64,000 bases of DNA from Larix kaempferi (taxonomy: Eukaryota > Streptophyta > Pinopsida > Pinales > Pinaceae): the NCBI GenBank assembly GCA_027924585.1, contig BSBM01000319.1:4617001-4681000 (forward strand), read 5' to 3'. Made by a program: the position numbers and the translations under genes. The notes below the pieces were generated by a model. The model was given only the letters and a program-made list of their open reading frames with translations, had not been told where the DNA came from and made no database searches. Positions 51,155 to 61,710 of the stretch are shown here, one piece after another. How positions within the stretch are numbered: the first letter of the stretch is position 1; each line of letters opens with the position of its first letter.

Positions 51155-53257
51155 ATGGCGGAAGAAAAGAGAGACGACGGAGCAGTAGATCCTATCAAGT
51201 TGTTGCTCGAGGAAGCCCTCGCGCGACAGAGGATCGAGATGATGGATAATTTCGCCCAAATCCTTCAACGCATGCCAACAGCGGCAAATGCACCCTCAAC
51301 GAGCAGCCATTTCGGAGATACGACTCCCTTCAAGGTACAAGTTAATTTTGATATCCCCTTGTTTGAAGGCCAAATCGATGCCGATGCTCTAGATAAATGG
51401 TTGAATCTACTAGAAGGGTATTTCTCTGTCCACAAATTTTCCGACAGGGAAAAGATCATCTTTGCGCTCCTTAAGGCCGTCCCCCATGTCAAAAATTGGT
51501 GGGAAACTTATTGTGAGCAAAACTCGTCAGACGAGTCTGGATTGTTTGAATATTCCAATCCCACTTGGGCCTCTTTTATAGATGCCGTCAAGGAACAATA
51601 TTACCCTGTTGGAAACTATGATGACCAGTACACAAAATTGACCATTCTGCATCAAGAGAGGGACCAAACGGTGTCGGAGTACACCAACAAATTTCATACC
51701 TTGCGCACAAAGCTAGGTATCAAGGACTCCGAGCGGCACCTAGTACTGAAATATCGCAGTGGCCTACACCGGTACATCCGAACAGAGATGGATTTCCTGG
51801 AAATCTCTTCACTCGGATCCACCTATCGATATGCTGTCAAAATTGAGCAGAAATTTCAACAAAAGAACAAGCGTGACTTCGGACCTGTGCAGAAGCAGGG
51901 CAAGGGAAACTTTGGCTCGCAGAGCACGGGGCAAGAAAAGGATAACCAATCCCAACCACAGGCGAAGAAGGGTAAAGAAAAGACAAAGAAGGAAACCGGG
52001 AAGTGGTGCGAGTTCCACAAAAGCCCCTGGCACAACACTGATGATTGTCGCTCAAAACAGTCATTGGTGGCTGAGATCAAAGCTTCAGAATCAGATCCCA
52101 GTTTCGATTCTGACTCGGAACCTAATTTCACGGCCGCGCAAAAAGGGAAGCAGATAATTGATGCAGAACCCAGTGCCGTTGTTGCCACCACACAGATTCA
52201 GCCAGAGGAGCCTGAAGAGTCGGAGGCAGAGGAGCGCCTTTTCCACTCACAGATGTGGGTGAAGGGAATTCCCCTACATTTTGTTGTGGACAGCGGCAGC
52301 CAGAAGAACCTGATCTCAGAAGAAGTCATCAAGAGATTGGAGCTACCAATAACGCCACACCCACAACCATACACCATTGGATGGCTAAGCCAAGGACGAA
52401 GGATCCGTGTCAGTCACCAATGTCGCCTACCATATGGCATCAAGCCCTTCAAAGATGAGGTATTGTGTGATGTGGCCCCACTTGAAGTACGTGATGTTCT
52501 TTTAGGACAACCATATATGTGGAAGTGTCATGCTGTATATGAATCACGACCTCGCAGTGTCATTGTCACTTTGGGAGGACAACTCTATCGGATACCAGAG
52601 ATAGTTACACCTACCCCAAACGAGCAGGGAAGGAAGATAATCTCCCACACTGGGAAATTTTCCCTATTCGCAATTGCCACTAAAGGAGAACATCATATCG
52701 CAGAGACATCCACAACCTCTGCCCATCATCCCTCTACTCAGCAGAAACAAGAAAAACAGAAGTTCAGTGCAGCATCGCCTATTCGAGTTCCTTTGCAGTG
52801 CAAGGCCACGCATTCAAGGTGCTCCCACAAAAAGAAACCATCAACACCAATGCAAAATACCACAACAACCAAAACTGTTGAACAGCTCCAGCGCAGCCAG
52901 CAACAACAATTACAGCCCTCTGAAGATTTCAAAGAAAGGCAACCTTTCTGCTTCAACAAATGTCGCACCAAGAGCTCAACTCGACACACAACTCGACATA
53001 TGATAAGGGATTTAACGCAATGGAGACCATTGCTTCCTAAGGAGGGAGGATTGATCCAGGTGGATATCGGTGGCAGCCCACCTCTTCCAACTGGCTCAAA
53101 ACAGTCTTCTGGCAATTTTGGTAAATTACTATTTTTAGCAGTTTTTCGGGTCCTGAACTTCCGGAGCCATTTTGAGGCCCTAAACGACATTTTTTGGCGA
53201 TTTGGGGGACCAAATGTTTGCCTCCGACATGCATTTGGGCCCAGTCGAAAGTTGTAA
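51155..53257 (+). CDS. gag-pro: Gag-protease polyprotein, unit 20 (intact, 700 aa)
   Basis: W162L in the Gag domain, C446R and R458C (B subfamily). Confidence 0.9.
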   Translation: MAEEKRDDGAVDPIKLLLEEALARQRIEMMDNFAQILQRMPTAANAPSTSSHFGDTTPFKVQVNFDIPLFEGQIDADALDKWLNLLEGYFSVHKFSDREKIIFALLKAVPHVKNWWETYCEQNSSDESGLFEYSNPTWASFIDAVKEQYYPVGNYDDQYTKLTILHQERDQTVSEYTNKFHTLRTKLGIKDSERHLVLKYRSGLHRYIRTEMDFLEISSLGSTYRYAVKIEQKFQQKNKRDFGPVQKQGKGNFGSQSTGQEKDNQSQPQAKKGKEKTKKETGKWCEFHKSPWHNTDDCRSKQSLVAEIKASESDPSFDSDSEPNFTAAQKGKQIIDAEPSAVVATTQIQPEEPEESEAEERLFHSQMWVKGIPLHFVVDSGSQKNLISEEVIKRLELPITPHPQPYTIGWLSQGRRIRVSHQCRLPYGIKPFKDEVLCDVAPLEVRDVLLGQPYMWKCHAVYESRPRSVIVTLGGQLYRIPEIVTPTPNEQGRKIISHTGKFSLFAIATKGEHHIAETSTTSAHHPSTQQKQEKQKFSAASPIRVPLQCKATHSRCSHKKKPSTPMQNTTTTKTVEQLQRSQQQQLQPSEDFKERQPFCFNKCRTKSSTRHTTRHMIRDLTQWRPLLPKEGGLIQVDIGGSPPLPTGSKQSSGNFGKLLFLAVFRVLNFRSHFEALNDIFWRFGGPNVCLRHAFGPSRKL

Positions 53258-53659
53258 ATCTCGGATAGACCTTTCCAACGGGCTACCGAGCGCCCCAAAC
53301 GGAGATCGCATGCAAAAGTTACGACCCCGGGAAGTTGATGTGCTAACTTACCCAAACGGGGCCCACATGACTTTTGGCACTTCATCTCCTAGGGTTAGGT
53401 TTTTGGATGTTTGGGATTCTTTCCCTCATGCTTATGATAAATAGGCCCTTTGGCCTCTCTTTGTATTCATCTTGGCACGAATGAGCATAGCGGCCACATC
53501 TCTTCTCAGAGATAGCTACCACCATTCTAGCTATTGTATTTTACAGTCTGTTCTATTTCCGCTATTTAATAGAATATGTGTTTACTGTATCACTGTGTTA
53601 TTTGCAATATGATTCTGTATATGCTATCTTTTGTTTCGTTCCCACATAAATCCGGATCA
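53052..53659 (+). repeat. LTR21, 608 bp (short allele A)
   Basis: Private GGCACTTC near 53378. Hypervariable 12-mer: gtttgcctccga. Confidence 0.95.
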
Positions 53660-53790
53660 GTGGTATCAGAGCGGTCTGCTCTTTGATTGTTTCTCGGTGC
53701 ATGTCCCCGACGAGGTCAGGATACAGAGAGTTGGGTCTCGAACTAGTTTCACTTGGGGAAGACCACTCTCGCCGCCCCAAACGGCCTCCC

Positions 53791-55893
53791 ATGGCGGAAG
53801 AAAAGAGAGACGACGGAGCAGTAGATCCTATCAAGTTGTTGCTCGAGGAAGCCCTCGCGCGACAGAGGATCGAGATGATGGATAATTTCGCCCAAATCCT
53901 TCAACGCATGCCAACAGCGGCAAATGCACCCTCAACGAGCAGCCATTTCGGAGATACGACTCCCTTCAAGGTACAAGTTAATTTTGATATCCCCTTGTTT
54001 GAAGGCCAAATCGATGCCGATGCTCTAGATAAATCGTTGAATCTACTAGAAGGGTATTTCTCTGTCCACAAATTTTCCGACAGGGAAAAGATCATCTTTG
54101 CGCTCCTTAAGGCCGTCCCCCGTGTCAAAAATTGGTGGGAAACTTATTGTGAGCAAAACTCGTCAGACGAGTCTGGATTGTTTGAATATTCCAATCCCAC
54201 TTGGGCCTCTTTTATAGATGCCGTCAAGGAACAATATTACCCTGTTGGAAACTATGATGACCAGTACACAAAATGGACCATTCTGCATCAAGAGAGGGAC
54301 CAAACGGTGTCGGAGTACACCAACAAATTTCATACCTTGCGCACAAAGCTAGGTATCAAGGACTCCGAGCGGCACCTAGTACTGAAATATCGCAGTGGCC
54401 TACACCGGTACATCCGAACAGAGATGGATTTCCTGGAAATCTCTTCACTCGGATCCACCTATCGATATGCTGTCAAAATTGAGCAGAAATTTCAACAAAA
54501 GAACAAGCGTGACTTCGGACCTGTGCAGAAGCAGGGCAAGGGAAACTTTGGCTCGCAGAGCACGGGGCAAGAAAAGGATAACCAATCCCAACCACAGGCG
54601 AAGAAGGGTAAAGAAAAGACAAAGAAGGAAACCGGGAAGTGGTGCGAGTTCCACAAAAGCCCCTGGCACAACACTGATGATTGTCGCTCAAAATAGTCAT
54701 TGGTGGCTGAGATCAAAGCTTCAGAATCAGATCCCAGTTTCGATTCTGACTCGGAACCTAATTTCACGGCCGCGCAAAAAGGGAAGCAGATAATTGATGC
54801 AGAACCCAGTGCCGTTGTTGCCACCACACAGATTCAGCCAGAGGAGCCTGAAGAGTCGGAGGCAGAGGAGCGCCTTTTCCACTCACAGATGTGGGTGAAG
54901 GGAATTCCCCTACATTTTGTTGTGGACAGCGGCAGCCAGAAGAACCTGATCTCAGAAGAAGTCATCAAGAGATTGGAGCTACCAATAACACCACACCCAC
55001 AACCATACACCATTGGATGGCTAAGCCAAGGACGAAGGATCCGTGTCAGTCACCAATGTCGCCTACCATATGGCATCAAGCCCTTCAAAGATGAGGTATT
55101 GTGTGATGTGGCCCCACTTGAAGTACGTGATGTTCTTTTAGGACAACCATATATGTGGAAGCGTCATGCTGTATATGAATCACGACCTCGCAGTGTCATT
55201 GTCACTTTGGGAGGACAACTCTATCGGATACCAGAGATAGTTACACCTACCCCAAACGAGCAGGGAAGGAAGATAATCTCCCACACTGGGAAATTTTCCC
55301 TATTCGCAATTGCCACTAAAGGAGAACATCATATCGCAGAGACATCCACAACCTCTGCCCATCATCCCTCTACTCAGCAGAAACAAGAAAAACAGAAGTT
55401 CAGTGCAGCATCGCCTATTCGAGTTCCTTTGCAGTGCAAGGCCACGCATTCAAGGTGTTCCCACAAAAAGAAACCATCAACACCAATGAAAAATACCACA
55501 ACAACCAAAACTGTTGAACAGCTCCAGCGCAGCCAGCAACAACAATTACAGCCCTCTGAAGATTTCAAAGAAAGGCAACCTTTCTGCTTCAACAAATGTC
55601 GCACCAAGAGCTCAACTCGACACACAACTCGACATATGATAAGGGATTTAACGCAATGGAGACCATTGCTTCCTAAGGAGGGAGGATTGATCCAGGTGGA
55701 TATCGGTGGCAGCCCACCTCTTCCAACTGGCTCAAAACAGTCTTCTGGCAATTTTGGTAAATTACTATTTTTAGCAGTTTTTCGGGTCCTGAACTTCCGG
55801 AGCCATTTTGAGGCCCTAAACGACATTTTTTGGCGATTTGGGGGACCAAATCATTTCCCCCGGCATGCATTTGGGCCTAGTCGAAAGTTGTAA
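53791..55893 (+). pseudogene. gag-pro: Gag-protease, unit 21 (nonsense codon after the zinc knuckle)
   Basis: Q302 is TAG (54694-54696), four codons after the last zinc ligand, leaving Gag plus knuckle without protease. W82S and H111R lie in Gag, Q567K in the tail. A-subfamily markers: ACA at T400, TGT at C556. Confidence 0.9.
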
Positions 55894-56295
55894 ATCTCGG
55901 ATAGACCTTTCCAACGGGCTACCGAGCGCCCCAAACGGAGATCGCATGCAAAAGTTACGACCCCGGGAAGTTGATGTGCTAACTTACCCAAACGGGGCCC
56001 ACATGACTTTTGGCGCTTCATCTCCTAGGGTTAGGTTTTTGGATGTTTGGGATTCTTTCCCTCATGCTTATGATAAATAGGCCCTTTGGCCTCTCTTTGT
56101 ATTCATCTTGGCACGAATGAGCATAGCGGCCACATCTCTTCTCAGAGATAGCTACCACCATTCTAGCTATTGTATTTTACAGTCTGTTCTATTTCCGCTA
56201 TTTAATAGAATATGTGTTTACTGTATCACTGTGTTATTTGCAATATGATTCTGTATATGCTATCTTTTGTTTCGTTCCCACATAAATCCGGATCA
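55688..56295 (+). repeat. LTR22, 608 bp (short allele A), divergent hairpin loop
   Basis: The hypervariable 12-mer catttcccccgg differs from its neighbours at several adjacent bases, while flanking LTR sequence is nearly unchanged (one C-to-T in GGGCCTAG). Confidence 0.95.
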
Positions 56296-56426
56296 GTGGT
56301 ATCAGAGCGGTCTGCTCTTTGATTGTTTCTCGGTGCATGTCCCCGACGAGGTCAGGATACAGAGAGTTGGGTCTCGAACTAGTTTCACTTGGGGAAGACC
56401 ACTCTCGCCGCCCCAAACGGCCTCCC

Positions 56427-58529
56427 ATGGCGGAAGAAAAGAGAGACGACGGAGCAGTAGATCCTATCAAGTTGTTGCTCGAGGAAGCCCTCGCGCGACA
56501 GAGGATCGAGATGATGGATAATTTCTCCCAAATCCTTCAACGCATGCCAACAGCGGCAAATGCACCCTCAACGAGCAGCCATTTCGGAGATACGACTCCC
56601 TTCAAGGTACAAGTTAATTTTGATATCCCCTTGTTTGAAGGCCAAATCGATGCCGATGCTCTAGATAAATGGTTGAATCTACTAGAAGGGTATTTCTCTG
56701 TCCACAAATTTTCCGACAGGGAAAAGATCATCTTTGCGCTCCTTAAGGCCGTCCCCCATGTCAAAAATTGGTGGGAAACTTATTGTGAGCAAAACTCGTC
56801 AGACGAGTCTGGATTGTTTGAATATTCCAATCCCACTTGGGCCTCTTTTATAGATGCCGTCAAGGAACAATATTACCCTGTTGGAAACTATGATGACCAG
56901 TACACAAAATGGACCATTCTGCATCAAGAGAGGGACCAAACGGTGTCGGAGTACACCAACAAATTTCATACCTTGCGCACAAAGCTAGGTATCAAGGACT
57001 CCGAGCGGCACCTAGTACTGAAATATCGCAGTGGCCTACACCGGTACATCCGAACAGAGATGGATTTCCTGGAAATCTCTTCACTCGGATCCACCTATCG
57101 ATATGCTGTCAAAATTGAGCAGAAATTTCAACAAAAGAACAAGCGTGACTTCGGACCTGTGCAGAAGCAGGGAAAGGGAAACTTTGGCTCGTAGAGCACG
57201 GGGCAAGAAAAGGATAACCAATCCCAACCACAGGCGAAGAAGGGTAAAGAAAAGACAAAGAAGGAAACCGGGAAGTGGTGCGAGTTCCACAAAAGCCCCT
57301 GGCACAACACTGATGATTGTCGCTCAAAACAGTCATTGGTGGCTGAGATCAAAGCTTCAGAATCAGATCCCAGTTTCGATTCTGACTCGGAACCTAATTT
57401 CACGGCCGCGCAAAAAGGGAAGCAGATAATTGATGCAGAACCCAGTGCCGTTGTTGCCACCACACAGATTCAGCCAGAGGAGCCTGAAGAGTCGGAGGCA
57501 GAGGAGCGCCTTTTCCACTCACAGATGTGGGTGAAGGGAATTCCCCTACATTTTGTTGTGGACAGCGGCAGCCAGAAGAACCTGATCTCAGAAGAAGTCA
57601 TCAAGAGATTGGAGCTACCAATAACGCCACACCCACAACCATACACCATTGGATGGCTAAGCCAAGGACGAAGGATCCGTGTCAGTCACCAATGTCGCCT
57701 ACCATATGGCATCAAGCCCTTCAAAGATGAGGTATTGTGTGATGTGGCCCCACTTGAAGTACGTGATGTTCTTTTAGGACAACCATATATGTGGAAGTGT
57801 CATGCTGTATATGAATCACGACCTCGCAGTGTCATTGTCACTTTGGGAGGACAACTCTATCGGATACCAGAGATAGTTACACCTACCCCAAACGAGCAGG
57901 GAAGGAAGATAATCTCCCACACTGGGAAATTTTCCCTATTCGCAATTGCCACTAAAGGAGAACATCATATCGCAGAGACATCCACAACCTCTGCCCATCA
58001 TCCCTCTACTCAGCAGAAACAAGAAAAACAGAAGTTCAGTGCAGCATCGCCTATTCGAGTTCCTTTGCAGTGCAAGGCCACGCATTCAAGGTGCTCCCAC
58101 AAAAAGAAACCATCAACACCAATGCAAAATACCACAACAACCAAAACTGTTGAACAGCTCCAGCGCAGCCAGCAACAACAATTACAGCCCTCTGAAGATT
58201 TCAAAGAAAGGCAACCTTTCTGCTTCAACAAATGTCGCACCAAGAGCTCAACTCGACACACAACTCGACATATGATAAGGGATTTAACGCAATGGAGACC
58301 ATTGCTTCCTAAGGAGGGAGGATTGATCCAGGTGGATATCGGTGGCAGCCCACCTCTTCCAACTGGCTCAAAACAGTCTTCTGGCAATTTTGGTAAATTA
58401 CTATTTTTAGCAGTTTTTCGGGTCCTGAACTTCCGGAGCCATTTTGAGGCCCTAAACGACATTTTTTGGCGATTTGGGGGACCAAATGTCTGCCTCCGGC
58501 ATGCATTTGGGCCCAGTCGAAAGTTGTAA
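56427..58529 (+). pseudogene. gag-pro: Gag-protease, unit 22 (nonsense codon in the basic stretch)
   Basis: Q256 is TAG (57192-57194), before the zinc knuckle. A34S is present. Silent GGA at G249 is shared with unit 5. C446R and R458C (B subfamily). Last unit of the C446R block. Confidence 0.9.
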
Positions 58530-58931
58530 ATCTCGGATAGACCTTTCCAACGGGCTACCGAGCGCCCCAAACGGAGATCGCATGCAAAAGTTACGACCCC
58601 GGGAAGTTGATGTGCTAACTTACCCAAACGGGGCCCACATGACTTTTGGCGCTTCATCTCCTAGGGTTAGGTTTTTGGATGTTTGGGATTCTTTCCCTCA
58701 TGCTTATGATAAATAGGCCCTTTGGCCTCTCTTTGTATTCATCTTGGCACGAATGAGCATAGCGGCCACATCTCTTCTCAGAGATAGCTACCACCATTCT
58801 AGCTATTGTATTTTACAGTCTGTTCTATTTCCGCTATTTAATAGAATATGTGTTTACTGTATCACTGTGTTATTTGCAATATGATTCTGTATATGCTATC
58901 TTTTGTTTCGTTCCCACATAAATCCGGATCA
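58324..58931 (+). repeat. LTR23, 608 bp (short allele A)
   Basis: Hypervariable 12-mer gtctgcctccgg, identical to LTR19 four units upstream. Confidence 0.95.
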
Positions 58932-59062
58932 GTGGTATCAGAGCGGTCTGCTCTTTGATTGTTTCTCGGTGCATGTCCCCGACGAGGTCAGGATACAGAG
59001 AGTTGGGTCTCGAACTAGTTTCACTTGGGGAAGACCACTCTCGCCGCCCCAAACGGCCTCCC

Positions 59063-61165
59063 ATGGCGGAAGAAAAGAGAGACGACGGAGCAGTAGATCC
59101 TATCAAGTTGTTGCTCGAGGAAGCCCTCCCGCGACAGAGGATCGAGATGATGGATAATTTCGCCCAAATCCTTCAACGCATGCCAACAGCGGCAAATGCA
59201 CCCTCAACGAGCAGCCATTTCGGAGATGCGACTCCCTTCAAGGTACAAGTTAATTTTGATATCCCCTTGTTTGAAGGCCAAATCGATGCCGATGCTCTAG
59301 ATAAATGGTTGAATCTACTAGAAGGGTATTTCTCTGTCCACAAATTTTCCGACAGGGAAAAGATCATCTTTGCGCTCCTTAAGGTCGTCCCCCATGTCAA
59401 AAATTGGTGGGAAACTTATTGTGAGCAAAACTCGTCAGACGAGTCTGGATTGTTTGAATATTCCAATCCCACTTGGGCCTCTTTTATAGATGCCGTCAAG
59501 GAACAATATTACCCTGTTGGAAACTATGATGACCAGTACACAAAATGGACCATTCTGCATCAAGAGAGGGACCAAACGGTGTCGGAGTACACCAACAAAT
59601 TTCATACCTTGCGCACAAAGCTAGGTATCAAGGACTCCGAGCGGCACCTAGTACTGAAATATCGCAGTGGCCTACACCGGTACATCCGAACAGAGATGGA
59701 TTTCCTGGAAATCTCTTCACTCGGATCCACCTATCGATATGCTGTCAAAATTGAGCAGAAATTTCAATAAAAGAACAAGCGTGACTTCGGACCTGTGCAG
59801 AAGCAGGGCAAGGGAAACTTTGGCTCGCAGAGCACGGGGCAAGAAAAGGATAACCAATCCCAACCACAGGCGAAGAAGGGTAAAGAAAAGACAAAGAAGG
59901 AAACCGGGAAGTGGTGCGAGTTCCACAAAAGCCCCTGGCACAACACTGATGATTGTCGCTCAAAACAGTCATTGGTGGCTGAGATCAAAGCTTCAGAATC
60001 AGATCCCAGTTTCGATTCTGACTCGGAACCTAATTTCACGGCCGCGCAAAAAGGGAAGCAGATAATTGATGTAGAACCCAGTGCCGTTGTTGCCACCACA
60101 CAGATTCAGCCAGAGGAGCCTGAAGAGTCGGAGGCAGAGGAGCGCCTTTTCCACTCACAGATGTGGGTGAAGGGAATTCCCCTACATTTTGTTGTGGACA
60201 GCGGCAGCCAGAAGAACCTGATCTCAGAAGAAGTCATCAAGAGATTGGAGCTACCAATAACGCCACACCCACAACCATACACCATTGGATGGCTAAGCCA
60301 AGGACGAAGGATCCGTGTCAGTCACCAATGTCGCCTACCATATGGCATCAATCCCTTCAAAGATGAGGTATTGTGTGATGTGGCCCCACTTGAAGTATGT
60401 GATGTTCTTTTAGGACAACCATATATGTGGAAGCGTCATGCTGTATATGAATCACGACCTCGCAGTGTCATTGTCACTTTGGGAGGACAACTCTATCGGA
60501 TACCAGAGATAGTTACACCTACCCCAAACGAGCAGGGAAGGAAGATAATCTCCCACACTGGGAAATTTTCCCTATTCGCAATTGCCACTAAAGGAGAACA
60601 TCATATCGCAGAGACATCCACAACCTCTGCCCATCATCCCTCTACTCAGCAGAAACAAGAAAAACAGAAGTTCAGTGCAGCATCGCCTATTCGAGTTCCT
60701 TTGCAGTGCAAGGCCACGCATTCAAGGTGCTCCCACAAAAAGAAACCATCAACACCAATGCAAAATACCACAACAACCAAAACTGTTGAACAGCTCCAGC
60801 GCAGCCAGCAACAACAATTACAGCCCTCTGAAGATTTCAAAGAAAGGCAACCTTTCTGCTTCAACAAATGTCGCACCAAGAGCTCAACTCGACACACAAC
60901 TCGACATATGATAAGGGATTTAACGCAATGGAGACCATTGCTTCCTAAGGAGGGAGGATTGATCCAGGTGGATATCGGTGGCAGCCCACCTCTTCCAACT
61001 GGCTCAAAACAGTCTTCTGGCAATTTTGGTAAATTACTATTTTTAGCAGTTTTTCGGGTCCTGAACTTCCGGAGCCATTTTGAGGCCCTAAACGACATTT
61101 TTTGGCGATTTGGGGGACCAATTAGAAGCCACCGGCATGCATTTGGGCCCAGTCGAAAGTTGTAA
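59063..61165 (+). pseudogene. gag-pro: Gag-protease, unit 23 (nonsense codon at the end of Gag)
   Basis: Q236 is TAA (59768-59770), directly after the Gag domain. It also has A23P, T56A, A108V, A337V and K430N. C446 returns, so it lies outside the R446 block. The zinc-knuckle and protease half is open to 61165 but has no evident start. Confidence 0.9.
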
Positions 61166-61579
61166 ATCTCGGATAGACCTTTCCAACGGGCTACCGAGCG
61201 CCCCAAACGGAGATCGCATGCAAAAGTTACGACCCCGGGAAGTTGATGTGCTAACTTACCCAAACGGGGCCCACATGACTTTTGGCGCTTCATCTCCTAG
61301 GGTTAGGTTTTTGGATGTTTGGGATTCTTTCCCTCATGCTTATGATAAATAGGCCCTTTGGCCTCTCTTTGTATTCATCTTGGCACGAATGAGCATAGCG
61401 GCCACATCTCTTCTCAGAGATAGCTACCACCATTCTAGCTATTGTATTTTACAGTCTGTTCTATTTCGGCTATTTAATAGAATATGTGTTTACTGTATCA
61501 CTGTGTTATTTGCAATATATCTCTGTATATGATTCTGTATATGCTATCTTTTGTTTCGTTCCCACATAAATCCGGATCA
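60960..61579 (+). repeat. LTR24, 620 bp (long allele), most divergent hairpin loop
   Basis: The hypervariable spot reads agaagccaccgg preceded by CCAATT, the most changed copy in the window. Private C-to-G near 61468 (TTTCGGCTAT). The return of the long allele marks the end of a run of short LTRs (LTR14-23). Confidence 0.95.
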
Positions 61580-61710
61580 GTGGTATCAGAGCGGTCTGCT
61601 CTTTGATTGTTTCTCGGTGCATGTCCCCGACGAGGTCAGGATACAGAGAGTTGGGTCTCGAACTAGTTTCACTTGGGGAAGACCACTCTCGCCGCCCCAA
61701 ACGGCCTCCC

